DNA from: Burkholderia sp. OK233
Lineage (GTDB): Bacteria; Pseudomonadota; Gammaproteobacteria; Burkholderiales; Burkholderiaceae
DNA length: 64,000 nt
Direction of reading: 5' to 3'
Assembly: GCF_900230185.1 (NCBI RefSeq)
Contig: NZ_OCSR01000001.1
Span: forward strand, 1,054,001-1,118,000
Under the pieces are notes generated by a model. It had not been told where the DNA came from. It searched no databases and worked only from the letters and a program-made list of their open reading frames with translations. Positions 17,433 to 25,531 of the stretch are shown one piece after another (position 1 is the stretch's first letter; each line of letters opens with the position of its first letter). Made by a program: the position numbers and the translations under genes.

Positions 17433-17897
17433 CTATAAGTTTTCAATATCAGGATTGATCGGAACTCCGAGGTAGCCCTGTACCTGTGTTAGTCCCGGCC
17501 TGGTTACTCCCTTGTCCCCTCTCTGTTGTGATCCAGTATCCAGCGGGTTACCGTGCACCGTATTCGCCGGAGCCTGTTTCCTGGCCCGTGCCGGCCCAGC
17601 GGCATGACTTCGACCCGCTTGTTTGTTTTTCTGTCGAATTCGCCCCTTTCCCTCTGAGCGGCGCATCGCATATCTCAAGGAATTGAGGTTCACGTCGATA
17701 CCTTCCTGCGCGGCCTGTTCTATCAGTTCATTCAGCGTGTAGCCCTTCTCCCTCGCCGCTTCAATTTGCGTCCGAATGGATTTAACGCCGTCTCCCACCG
17801 TGAAGGGCTGTTCGTCTTTGGCTTTCTCCGGCAGTGCATCCAGCCTTCGTCCAAGTGCCTCCCATTGTCCTCGCGTGAAACCCCTGGTAGCCGGCAT
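17433..17897 (-). CDS. Small basic DNA-binding-like protein of a plasmid partition module
   Basis: A 154-residue protein, nine bases upstream of the ParA-like gene. Residues 30-75 (SIRTQIEAAREKGYTLNELI, then NLNSLRYAMRR) resemble a helix-turn-helix, and the second half is a highly basic, Gln/Arg/Ala-rich tail. This matches the size and order of StbC/KorA-like regulators or TraD-like proteins preceding StbB-type ATPases on plasmids and ICEs. The start at 17897 was preferred over 17942 because homology-like sequence starts at MPATRGFTRGQW. Likely a relic of an integrated plasmid. Confidence 0.5.
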   Translation of the reverse strand: MPATRGFTRGQWEALGRRLDALPEKAKDEQPFTVGDGVKSIRTQIEAAREKGYTLNELIEQAAQEGIDVNLNSLRYAMRRSEGKGRIRQKNKQAGRSHAAGPARARKQAPANTVHGNPLDTGSQQRGDKGVTRPGLTQVQGYLGVPINPDIENL

Positions 17898-18784
17898 GAT
17901 TCGCTCCGATGCAACATCTTCACACACATCTTGCGTACGCATTCACCCATCTTCAATACCTGTTCCTACTGGCCGTCGGGACTGACAGAATGCATCGGAC
18001 TACAGAGGAACATAGGGGAACAGGAAATATTTTTCAGTTGTTTCCTGAAATCCCCTCAATACACATGGCATTCAACGTGCTTTGCCACACGCACCGACGG
18101 GCATCAATCGCGAACACAATCATCTGCTCGTCGAGCAACATGGAGGTACAGCAAGAGCACCCATCAGACTACCAGCAAGTGAACGCGATGTTCACCCGTC
18201 CTGAACCACCTTTAGCGTGCTGCCTCGAGGTATGCTCAGTTGACTTGCACAGAAGATCACAACCATGCAACATGCAGAGCGCACGCGAGTATCACCTAAT
18301 CTACACAGGACGGTACGTGAGACGCATCTTCCGCTTCTCGCGCGCTGACAGCCGCTCTCCGCGTCGTTACACCGAACGCACCCGGAATGAATCGGCCGTG
18401 TTCATATGACTTGCACTTTTTGTATCATCGCGTTGCGCGCGCTACGCACGGCAATTAGAAGGAACTGAATTTATTCGCGCATGGCTTGCACGTTACATGC
18501 ACAAGGCTAACACTTAGCCCCGAAAACAAACTTAAAAACAAGTGACTGCAGGATAGGCTATCGCCGGTTTTGGGCACCATGTGCGACACACTTCTGCTAG
18601 ATAATCATGGTTGCAGCCTCGGTAAACTTGCGCTTGTTAACAAGCAAGCGCTCTCGTGTCGACCGGGATCCTGCTGCGTATTTCGGTCATCTGATCGATC
18701 GGTTCAACGCGAACGTCGAAAACTGTATTCGTAGCCGCCGAAATAGCTCGCCGTCGGCAGCGGCGTTGAGAGCCTAAACGCGCG
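17898..18784. other. Gene-free stretch with two nested inverted repeats
   Basis: About 890 bases upstream of the partition-like operon without a credible gene. At 18014-18056 a nested dyad is seen: AGGGGA ... TTTCAG-N7-CTGAAA, TCCCCT. At 18630-18651 the perfect palindrome GCTTGTTAACAAGC (18632-18645) is interlocked with the inverted pair GCGCTTG/CAAGCGC. These could be partition, replication or operator sites of the former plasmid. Base composition is lower in GC than in the flanks. Confidence 0.45.
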
Positions 18785-19331
18785 CTATTTCAGCCGGTCG
18801 GCAACGATGTCGCGCCAGGGCACTGCTTCCAAAGAATAGCGAGCTGTCAGAGGCGTCGTCGCGGTCGGCGGCCCGGCCATTGTGATCATTGGCGGACCGT
18901 CGTGAAGCGGCTGCTTTACCGAAAAGCGACCCTCTTGCTGCGTCGGTCGGGGCCTCAAAGAAATGCAAAGAACGATACGACTGCAAGTCCGACAATCGCC
19001 AGGCGAGCCGTGCTGTCCGCCGTCGCCTTTGCGACACCTAGTTTCCGCGTCAGCTGTTTCGTTCAACGCGTACTTTCGCCGTCCCGGCCTGCAGATTCAC
19101 TTGCCCCGAGCGCCGCGATGGCACCAGGGAGTGGCCACGATCCCGCAATTTTAGGATTTTCCATAAAAGAAATGATCAACATTTGAACGATCGTGCGTTT
19201 TTGTGCAAGATAAGCGGTGCGCTCATTGTGGTTCGGCCGCTTGCAGCGAAAAACAGCAGATCGCGACCATGACACCGTCCGTCGCCAGATGGTCTGCGCT
19301 TTGTCAGAAAATCATCAACTGTGATTCGGAC
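18785..19331. other. Gene-free stretch left of the IS6-family element
   Basis: About 550 bases. A minus-strand frame ending at 18785 finishes with a protein-like segment (RYSLEAVPWRDIVADRLK), but its upstream part is not convincing and no family is recognised. It may be another gene end left by a deletion. Confidence 0.3.
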
Positions 19332-19442
19332 GGCTCTGGTGCAAATAGGCGGTCCGGTCGATGTGGTTCGTATAGCTAAGGATGTCTTATCGAGCCGACA
19401 GGACGGCATTCCACACAGCGGGCGCAGCGGTATCTTTGAGGC

Positions 19443-20258
19443 TTAGAGGGTGTTAGGAACTTGGACAGTCGGCGCAACATGTACAAGCATGAGCATGGCG
19501 AAGACAACGAAGTGCAGGCCTGCTAACGTTTCAGGTAGGCGCTCGTAGTCTCGCGCCAGTCGCCGGAACCGGTTGAGCCAGCCGAAACTACGTTCGACAA
19601 CCCATCGGCGCGGCAGCAGCACGAAGCCCTTCTTCGCCTCTGGTAGTTTGATGATCTGAAGTTCGATGCCTTCGTCATGCGCAGCCTGTCGAGCTGTGTC
19701 ACCGGTATAGCCCTGGTCAGCGAATGCAAGCTTTACCGTCTGACCGGTTGCCTGCTGAACCTGACGCGCAAGCTCGGCTACCTGTGCGCGCTCCTGCTCG
19801 TTGGCCGGCGTGATGTGTACCGCCAGCAGCAGACCTAACGTGTCGACAGCCATATGGACTTTGCTGCCTCGCTTGCGCTTGTGACCGTCGTAACCCGCGC
19901 GCGGTCCGCTCTCGCAGGTGGACTGCAAGGTGCGCCCATCCAGGATCACCGCACTGGGCTGCCCCTGACGCTCCTGCGCGACCCGAATTACAGATCGCAG
20001 ATCACTGACCATTGCCTCGAAGCAGCCCGCGTTCAACCAGCGTTGCGTTTGCTGGTAGACCAACTCCCATGGTGGAAAATTGGTCGGCAGCATACGCCAC
20101 GACGCACCCGCTCGCGCCATCCAGCGCAACGCATTGAACATCTCGCGCAGTTCATACCGCCGCTGTGGCGCATCTTCATTCATCAACGTTAGATAGGGAG
20201 CCGCAAAGCTCCACTCTTCATCCGAGACATCTGTGGGGTATGGCTTGCGTTCTGTCAT
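19443..20258 (-). CDS. IS5-family transposase
   Basis: A 271-residue DDE transposase. Catalytic acids are visible in [24 protein letters not shown] and [20 protein letters not shown] (the Y-R-E type C-terminal motif). The start at 20258 follows a GGCGGA ribosome site. A start 13 codons upstream lies in the terminal repeat region. The stop codon TAA is made from the target duplication TA plus one flanking base, so the gene borrows its stop from the insertion site. The gene appears intact. Confidence 0.93.
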   Translation of the reverse strand: MTERKPYPTDVSDEEWSFAAPYLTLMNEDAPQRRYELREMFNALRWMARAGASWRMLPTNFPPWELVYQQTQRWLNAGCFEAMVSDLRSVIRVAQERQGQPSAVILDGRTLQSTCESGPRAGYDGHKRKRGSKVHMAVDTLGLLLAVHITPANEQERAQVAELARQVQQATGQTVKLAFADQGYTGDTARQAAHDEGIELQIIKLPEAKKGFVLLPRRWVVERSFGWLNRFRRLARDYERLPETLAGLHFVVFAMLMLVHVAPTVQVPNTL

Positions 20259-20301
20259 TCCGCCAGGGTACCAGGTCTGGCGGAAAGTGCCTAACACCCT
20301 C
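19446..20301 (-). mobile_element. IS5-family insertion sequence (856 bp, IS427-like)
   Basis: Terminal repeats are GAGGGTGTTAGGAAC on the left and GAGGGTGTTAGGCAC on the right (15 bases, one mismatch). The flanking TA at 19444-19445 and 20302-20303 is the target duplication. The element lies inside the IS6-family transposase gene, and precise removal restores that gene's frame. Confidence 0.92.
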
Positions 20302-21066
20302 TAGCTTCACGAGGTTGAATTGACCTTTGCGAATGCGATGCATCAACTCAATGCCTGCCAGAGTGATCGCGGCATTCCTGAAGCGTTTGAAGCCGAGCAT
20401 GACGTTCGTTCTGGACTTGACATTGCGATGATCCTGTTCGATGAGATTATTCAAATACTTCGAGGTTCGGATCTTCGTATCCTCGGGAAGCAAGCCGTCG
20501 GTCTTCATTTCACGCACGGCACGGCGCGAGGCTGCATAGCCGTCGAGCGTGATCGTTTCCGGGAGCTGTCCCTGATGTTTGATGGCCTTCCTGAAAAAGG
20601 CTTGGACCGCAGCCACGTCGCGCCTGGCGCTGAGCATGAAATCCACGGTTTGCCCCGCCCGATCCACCGCTCGATAAAGGTAGACCCACTTGCCGCGAAT
20701 CTTCACGTACGTCTCGTCGACACGCCACGATCGTCCCGTGGGCGTGCCGAAACGGTTCCAGCGCTTGACGAACTCCGGCGTATAACGCTTCACCCAACGC
20801 AGAATCGTCGTGTGAGCCAGCGATAAACCCCGCTCGGCCATCATCTCCACCAGATCGCGCAGGCTAAGCATGTAGCGCAGGTACCAGCGCACGCAAAGAA
20901 TGATCACATTGCGCTCAAAGTGACGTCCTGCGAACAGATCCTCCATACTCTTGAGCTTACTCATCGTCGGCTCTCAAATCGGTCAGCCTGACACTTTAAC
21001 CGAGTCGCCTTCGCTATTTGCACCAGAGCCAACACCACAAGCTTTCGCTTGTTTTCGTGACACACC

Positions 21067-21312
21067 TTCGTCAAGGTGCCATGTAGTGCCGGGCTTGCGA
21101 CGTGCCGCTTTCACACGGTGTGCGAAGCACGCACCGAACTTATCGCACCAGCGTCGGACCGTTTCGTAGCTGACGATAACCCCGCGCTCGAACAGCAGCT
21201 CTTCGACATCACGCAGGCCGAGCTGAAACCTGAAATACCAGCGCACCGCGCGACTGATGACCGCCGCCGGAAAGCGATGACCGTGGTAAAGCGATTTTGC
21301 ATTCTTCATCAC
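21067..21312 (-). pseudogene. Second IS6-family transposase, N-terminal fragment
   Basis: The first 82 codons (MMKNAKSLYHGHRFPAAVIS, then YFRFQLGLRDVEELLFERGV and TTWHLDE) match the N-terminal half of IS6-family transposases of a different subgroup from the neighbour. The homology stops right at the first catalytic Asp (LDE), after which the sequence is unrelated and about 36 bases later the IR of the other IS6-family element begins. It is therefore a truncated copy. Confidence 0.8.
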
Positions 21313-21451
21313 GCGATCTTACTCGACCACCTGTCACCACCTGCCACAGATTGATCCTTTTGAGCGCACCTTTGACCCATTCACGACTCGTCGAGCGTAA
21401 CGCGTCAATTTAAAGTTGGGGCTCCTACCCACACATCGAAGGATCGCTAAC

Positions 21452-21763
21452 ATGAAGTCCCTTATTCAAGCCGTTGTCGTTGCCGCTGCCCTTGCTGCTC
21501 CGGTTGCCGTGTTTGCCCAATCGAATGCGCCTGTCACCCGAGCACAGGTGCGCGCCGAACTGGTTCAGCTCGAGAAAGCGGGCTATAACCCCGCCGCCGC
21601 CGACGACGACGCGACATATCCGGCCGACATTCAGGCTGCTGAAGCCAAGGTGGCAGCACAAAACGATGCAACCGGCGTCGGCGGTGTCGCCAATGGCTCG
21701 TCGGATACGGGACGGCCGCCCGTCTCGAAGGCCGACTGGAACACGATGTACAGCCATCCGTAA
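21452..21763 (+). CDS. DUF4148 domain-containing secreted protein
   Basis: A 103-residue protein with a Sec signal peptide (MKSLIQAVVVAAALAAPVAV, cleavage after FAQ) and the short DUF4148 pattern: VTRAQVRAELVQLEKAGYNP followed by YPADIQAAEAKVAAQ. The family is abundant in Burkholderia and of unknown function, presumably periplasmic. The ATG at 21452 follows GAAGGATCG. It is monocistronic here. Confidence 0.92.
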   Translation: MKSLIQAVVVAAALAAPVAVFAQSNAPVTRAQVRAELVQLEKAGYNPAAADDDATYPADIQAAEAKVAAQNDATGVGGVANGSSDTGRPPVSKADWNTMYSHP

Positions 21764-21847
21764 CACGTTGATGGTTGTGTGCCAACAGGATGCCGAAGGC
21801 ATCTGGTCATTGAGCACGGTCCCGTAGGCGCGCAGTAATTCAGGAGG

Positions 21848-22133
21848 TTCGCGGGCATCGACGTGTTCGGCATCACGCCGAAGGTCGCGCTTCTGTCGAG
21901 CTCGAACTTCGGCGGCGTCCTGACGCCTGCGGCGACTGTGCGACGCGACGTATGTCCAGGGAACGCTCATCCCGGTGCTCGAACAGCACGAAGTGAACGG
22001 CGGCCCGCGTGATGTGTCGATTCTATGTTCCGGCCGCAACTATCTGTCAATGAGGGTGCGCAGCTTCATCGACTTTGCGGTGAGCCAGTACCGCGCACCC
22101 GACAAGCCGGTCGCACTGCGAGTCGTGGCTTGA
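21848..22133 (+). pseudogene. Two fused gene relics (malic-enzyme-like piece, LysR C-terminal piece)
   Basis: The first frame (21848 to about 21945) reads GIDVFGITPKVALLSSSNFG, like the start of the phosphotransacetylase-like domain of MaeB-type malic enzymes. The second frame (21948-22133) reads YVQGTLIPVLEQHEV ... LSMRVRSFIDFAVSQY, like the C-terminal end of a LysR-family effector domain. Neither has a start or full domain. They look like ends of deleted genes brought together by rearrangement. Family assignments are from short stretches only. Confidence 0.4.
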
Positions 22134-22161
22134 TTGACCAGAAGAACGACCATTGCGAACT

Positions 22162-22836
22162 ATGCCGAAGATACTGACAATCGAACATGATGAACTGATC
22201 GCGGACGACATCGTCCGCACGCTCACTTCAAGCGGCTTCTCTGTGGACGTGGCGCGTACCGGCCGCGAAGGCATGGTCAAGGTCATGGCGGCCGAGTACG
22301 ACGTCGTGACGCTGGACCGCATGCTACCCGACCTCGACGGTTTGACGATCGTCGCCACCATGCGCGGCGTCGGCATGGAAACCCCGGTGCTGGTGATGAG
22401 CGCGATGTCCGATGTGGATCACCGCATTCAGGGCCTACGCGCAGGAGCCGACGACTATCTGACCAAGCCGTTCTCGCCCGACGAAATGTTCGCACGTGTC
22501 GAAGTGCTGCTGCGCCGTCGTCCACGCAATGCGAAAGCCGAAACCCTGTTGCGCACCGGCGCGCTGGAGCTCGACCTGGTGCGACGCCGTGTCTCACATG
22601 GCAAACGCGAGTTCGAACTGCAGCCCACCGAATTCCGTGTACTCGAGTTCATGATGCGCCACGCAGGCCAGGTACTGACGCGTACGATGATTTTCGAAGC
22701 CGTGTGGGGTCGCTGTTTCGATCCAGGCACCAACCTCATCGATGTACACGTGGGGCGTCTGCGCAAGAAGGTCGACGTACCCGGCGAGCGTCCGCTGATC
22801 CGCACCATTCGCGGTTCCGGCTATCTGTTCGGTTGA
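22162..22836 (+). CDS. OmpR-family response regulator, orphan
   Basis: A 224-residue regulator with an N-terminal receiver domain (acid pocket EHDE 8-11, phosphoacceptor Asp52 in TLDRMLPD, Lys in LTKPFSP) and a C-terminal winged helix (about 130-222) with ELQPTEFRVLEFMMRHAGQV and RTIRGSGYLFG. The second position of the acid pocket is His-Asp-Glu rather than the usual Asp-Asp. No histidine kinase lies next to it. The ATG 22162 has only a weak site (GAAGAACG). Confidence 0.9.
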   Translation: MPKILTIEHDELIADDIVRTLTSSGFSVDVARTGREGMVKVMAAEYDVVTLDRMLPDLDGLTIVATMRGVGMETPVLVMSAMSDVDHRIQGLRAGADDYLTKPFSPDEMFARVEVLLRRRPRNAKAETLLRTGALELDLVRRRVSHGKREFELQPTEFRVLEFMMRHAGQVLTRTMIFEAVWGRCFDPGTNLIDVHVGRLRKKVDVPGERPLIRTIRGSGYLFG

Positions 22837-22894
22837 CGCGCACGATGGGCGTCCGGCAGGCGGCAGCGCTCCGGTAGGCGGACAGCGTCGGCTC

Positions 22895-23173
22895 TCACGC
22901 GCCGTTGACCGCATCCCTGAACACCTTGCCGGCAGCGAACTTAACAGTCTTCGCGGCGGGGATCTGGATTTCGGCGCCGGTTGCCGGATTGCGGCCCACC
23001 CGTGCGGCTCGGGCCCCGGTTGAAAACGAGCCGAAGCCGATCAACTGAACGGTGTCGCCCTTCTTCACCGCGCCGGTAATCGCGCCGATCAACGCGTCAA
23101 CCATCTCGGCGATGACAGCGTTGTTATTGCCGGTTGTTGCTGCGACGGCATCCACCAGTTGCTGCTGGTTCAT
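22895..23173 (-). CDS. HU-family DNA-binding protein
   Basis: A 92-residue HU/IHF-type nucleoid protein with the arm motif [20 protein letters not shown] and the helix-helix N-terminus [11 protein letters not shown]. It binds and bends DNA as a dimer. The start at 23173 has AAGGAAGAAG upstream. It is convergent with the response regulator gene, 58 bases apart. Confidence 0.95.
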   Translation of the reverse strand: MNQQQLVDAVAATTGNNNAVIAEMVDALIGAITGAVKKGDTVQLIGFGSFSTGARAARVGRNPATGAEIQIPAAKTVKFAAGKVFRDAVNGA

Positions 23174-23864
23174 TGCGGCTTCTTCCTTGTGCGCCACCCC
23201 AACCGCATCGATGCACCGTTGCCCAATCACTGATGGTGCAGGTCGGACCACGCAGGGAACGGTCGGGAAAAGGCTCTGGTTCTTACACCGCTCCATCTCA
23301 TTGGAACAGCAGAGCGCCACGCCGACTACCGGCGGCGCCGTACGTCAGATACCGCGATCCATTCCTTATCGGCTGCCGTGTGTCCGCAAATGAAGGGTAC
23401 GATAGCTCTGACTATCCGAGCCTTCATTTGCAGTCGGCTGCATCGATAGCCCACACCGAATTCGCTTCCGTTGTACAACTTCTGCAGTCCCGTGCCTGCA
23501 ACCAACTCATTGCGCCGTTCCCGCTCCGCTAACAATACTTTGGGTTATCACCGCTATTAGGTGCCCGAGCTCTGGGGACCATAACGATGGAACAAACGGC
23601 TTGGTTGTAGCCTGGAATCTCAGTCCGGATTGCATCGATTTCTTCAGGTGTCGCACTCTCCCCGGGCCAAGCATAGATACCTGTGCGAGTGCGTGCCATG
23701 TCCAGGCACAATACTCCTCTGCCCTGGACAAGCGGAATGCGCCAGCACGGATGGTCTGCGGAGCAGCGGGTGTTAACGCACACGCATTTCGTTGAACACT
23801 ACTGTCGGATGCCATTCAGAGAGTAGTGCCCTGCCCTCAATCCACGCTATCAGCTAACGCCTGG
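23174..23864. other. Gene-poor stretch between HU gene and integrase
   Basis: About 690 bases. Apart from one doubtful small frame at 23529-23783, nothing resembling a gene, terminator or repeat was seen. It separates the integrase stop from the HU gene and is a likely site of past deletion within the island. Confidence 0.4.
23529..23783 (-). CDS. Small hypothetical protein, doubtful
   Basis: An 84-residue frame (ATG 23783) whose middle, GIYAWPGESATPEEIDAIRT followed by EIPGYNQAVCSIVMV, is protein-like. It has no recognised family and no clear ribosome site. It lies next to an integrase, where small cargo genes are common. A competing frame covers the same bases. Confidence 0.3.
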   Translation of the reverse strand: MCVNTRCSADHPCWRIPLVQGRGVLCLDMARTRTGIYAWPGESATPEEIDAIRTEIPGYNQAVCSIVMVPRARAPNSGDNPKYC

Positions 23865-25094
23865 CTATCTCTCAGCGCTCGCGGTCCCAATAGAAATGAC
23901 TTGCGCCCCCAACTTGAGCCTGTCCAGATAGTCGGCCCATTTCTGCATCATTGCGCGCCGATCCTTGATGAATTTAGTCCGGTTATAAGCCGCGCCAAGG
24001 TTGTCGGGTACCGTATGCGCAAGTTGATGTTCAATCACTTCCGGCTTCTGCTCAAGTTCCTCATGCAGGATTGTGCGCGCCATCGCCCGGAATCCGTGGC
24101 CGGGAATCTCGGTACGAGTGTCGTAGCCGAGCCGCCGCAGCGCGGCGTTGATCGCGGCGTCACTCATGGGGCGGTGCCGATCTCGCGCGCCCGGGAACAC
24201 GTATGGGTGGTTGCCGCTTAGGGCTTGCAACTCTCGCAGAATTGCTACTGCCTGCGTCGCAAGCGGCACAAGGTGCTCTGTCTTTGTCTTGGTGACGAGA
24301 TAGCGCCATTCCCGTTTGTCCAGGTCAAACTGCGACCACTTGGCCTGCCGCAGTTCACCGGGACGCACAAAAAACATCGGGGCCAACTTGAGTGCACAAA
24401 GGACGGGGAAGGTCCCTGAGAAGCCATCGAATGCCCGAAGCATTTCCCCAACCTTCACTGGCTCAGTAATGGCAGCAAAGTGCGTGGTTTGAGCCGGCGG
24501 GATCGCATCCAGAAGGTCGCGTGCCGGGTCAGCCTTGCAGTACCCCTCCTTGATGGCATAGCGAAATATGCGACTGATCTCGCTGCGTACGCGGTGAGCC
24601 GTGAATCGTGCGCCGCGACCGTCAATACGCTTCAGAACAGTCAGGATCTCGGGCGCGTCAATTTCAGCGACGGGACGCCTGCCGAGCCACGGAAACACGT
24701 CGCTCTTGAACCGTGCCAGCGTCTTCTCGTACTGACCAATTTCCACGTAGGTCTTGCGCTCGTTCATCCAGCCATGCGCAACCACCTCAAACGAGTTGGC
24801 CGCGGCAAGACGCACCGCACGCTTCTTCAGCCGTTTCGCCTCGCCAGGATCGATCCCGGCCGCCAGCTTCTCACGCACGTCGTTGCGCTTCTTGCGCGCC
24901 GCCGCCAGCGACACATCCGGGTACACGCCGAGCGCGAGCGTTTTGTCCTTCCCGGCGAAGCGGTAGTTCATCCGCCAGTATTTCGAGCCCGACTTATCGA
25001 TCTGCAGATACATACGACCGCCATCGGACAAGCGGTTACCTGTGCCGTCCGGACTGTATCGGGCGTTCCTGACTTGTTTATCGGTAAGCGGCAT
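23865..25094 (-). CDS. P4-type tyrosine integrase
   Basis: A 409-residue site-specific recombinase. The N-terminal DUF4102 arm-binding domain (LTDKQVRNA ... YLQIDKSGSKYWRMNYRFAGK) is followed by the core-binding domain and a catalytic domain with Arg244 (RPGELR), His333/Arg336 (HGFR), His356 (HQLAH) and nucleophile Tyr370 (AAYNRTKF). All are intact. The start 25094 follows AGGAGATACCACC. The gene lies 173 bases from the 3' end of tRNA-Leu, the expected place for an integrase that uses the tRNA as attachment site. Confidence 0.95.
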   Translation of the reverse strand: MPLTDKQVRNARYSPDGTGNRLSDGGRMYLQIDKSGSKYWRMNYRFAGKDKTLALGVYPDVSLAAARKKRNDVREKLAAGIDPGEAKRLKKRAVRLAAANSFEVVAHGWMNERKTYVEIGQYEKTLARFKSDVFPWLGRRPVAEIDAPEILTVLKRIDGRGARFTAHRVRSEISRIFRYAIKEGYCKADPARDLLDAIPPAQTTHFAAITEPVKVGEMLRAFDGFSGTFPVLCALKLAPMFFVRPGELRQAKWSQFDLDKREWRYLVTKTKTEHLVPLATQAVAILRELQALSGNHPYVFPGARDRHRPMSDAAINAALRRLGYDTRTEIPGHGFRAMARTILHEELEQKPEVIEHQLAHTVPDNLGAAYNRTKFIKDRRAMMQKWADYLDRLKLGAQVISIGTASAER

Positions 25095-25259
25095 GGTGGT
25101 ATCTCCTGATCGAGACAGCAGAGATCTAGACAGATACCACCAAAAATACCACCAATTACTACCGGCTGCAGATCGATAACCCCGGAACATGTCGGAGCAT
25201 AAAAGGCCGAAGGGCCTTGTGTGGTGGGGGATTCCCGGATTTCATCGGAACTTGTCGGA
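25094..25259. repeat. Short repeats between integrase and tRNA-Leu, candidate integrase arm sites
   Basis: ATACCACCAA occurs at 25134-25143 and 25146-25155 (12-base period), and the same core occurs inverted at the integrase ribosome site (TGGTGGTAT at about 25095-25103). A second pair, GGAACATGTCGGA (25184-25196) and GGAACTTGTCGGA (25247-25259), differs at one base. Such short direct repeats beside an integrase are typical of arm-type recombinase sites and could also autoregulate the gene. The assignment is inference. Confidence 0.5.
25201..25218 (-). terminator. Intrinsic terminator of tRNA-Leu
   Basis: On the minus strand AAGGCC, loop CTTC, GGCCTT is followed by TTAT, 50 bases after the tRNA 3' end. 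The stable CUUC loop and T-rich tail fit a tRNA transcription terminator. Confidence 0.7.
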
Positions 25260-25267
25260 AGAACCCA

Positions 25268-25352
25268 TGGTGCCGGGGACCGGACTCGAACCGGCAAGCC
25301 GTGAAGCGGCGGATTTTAAGTCCGCTATGTTTACCAATTTCATCACCCCGGC
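25268..25352 (-). tRNA. tRNA-Leu (anticodon UAA)
   Basis: An 85-base cloverleaf: acceptor stem GCCGGGG / CCCCGGC, anticodon stem GCGGA / TCCGC around the loop CTTAAAA with anticodon TAA, long variable arm, T arm GCCGG-TTCGAGT-CCGGT, and an encoded CCA. It is the probable attachment site of the neighbouring integrase. No second copy of the 3' end was found in the window, so the distal att site is lost or outside. Confidence 0.96.
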
Positions 25353-25479
25353 AGGGGTCAGAACCACGCTGGACGCGAATTCTACCATTGCCCGGCGGCC
25401 CCACCAAACCGCCACAATCCAGCCGCAGTCCATCCCCCTCTCCCGTCAGGCATAAAAATTGGAGTCATCCGCAAGTCAC

Positions 25480-25513
25480 AAACGTTCCTGATAATCCGCT
25501 GACGAAAACGTTT
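25480..25513 (+). promoter_or_regulatory. LacI-family operators upstream of the regulator gene
   Basis: AAACGTTT (25506-25513, within GAAAACGTTTAC) has the CG-centred palindrome typical of LacI/GalR operators. A half-conserved second site, AAACGTTC, lies at 25480-25487, 26 bases away centre to centre. The position, 19 bases before the ATG, suggests autoregulation. Confidence 0.55.
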
Positions 25514-25531
25514 ACATAACACGCGGAAATC

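Larger units (their letters stand above)
19387..20964 (-). pseudogene. IS6-family transposase, split by IS5-family insertion
   Basis: The N-terminal 219 codons (20964 down to 20304) encode a DDE transposase with [20 protein letters not shown] and [13 protein letters not shown] carrying the catalytic acids. The frame is broken at ...FNLVKL by the IS5-family element. The missing end is found beyond the element at 19387-19443 and reads [18 protein letters not shown], stop. Removing the element and one TA restores one continuous reading frame of about 237 residues, so the insertion is recent relative to decay. Confidence 0.9.
19332..21030 (-). mobile_element. IS6-family insertion sequence interrupted by an IS5-family element
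   Basis: Terminal inverted repeats GGCTCTGGTGCAAATA are found perfectly at 19332-19347 and, inverted, at 21015-21030. Without the inserted IS5-family element the unit is about 840 bases, the normal IS6-family size. No 8-base target duplication is present (ATTCGGAC on the left, AACACCAC on the right), so the element was left by recombination or replicative cointegrate events. It abuts a truncated second IS6-family transposase on the right. Confidence 0.9.

Noticed and set aside
18785..19066. Minus-strand frame of 93 codons left of the IS6-family element
   Set aside because: Only the last 20 residues look protein-like; not enough to call a gene.
24480..25109. A 209-codon plus-strand frame over the integrase
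   Set aside because: Antisense shadow of the integrase; no ribosome site or family resemblance.
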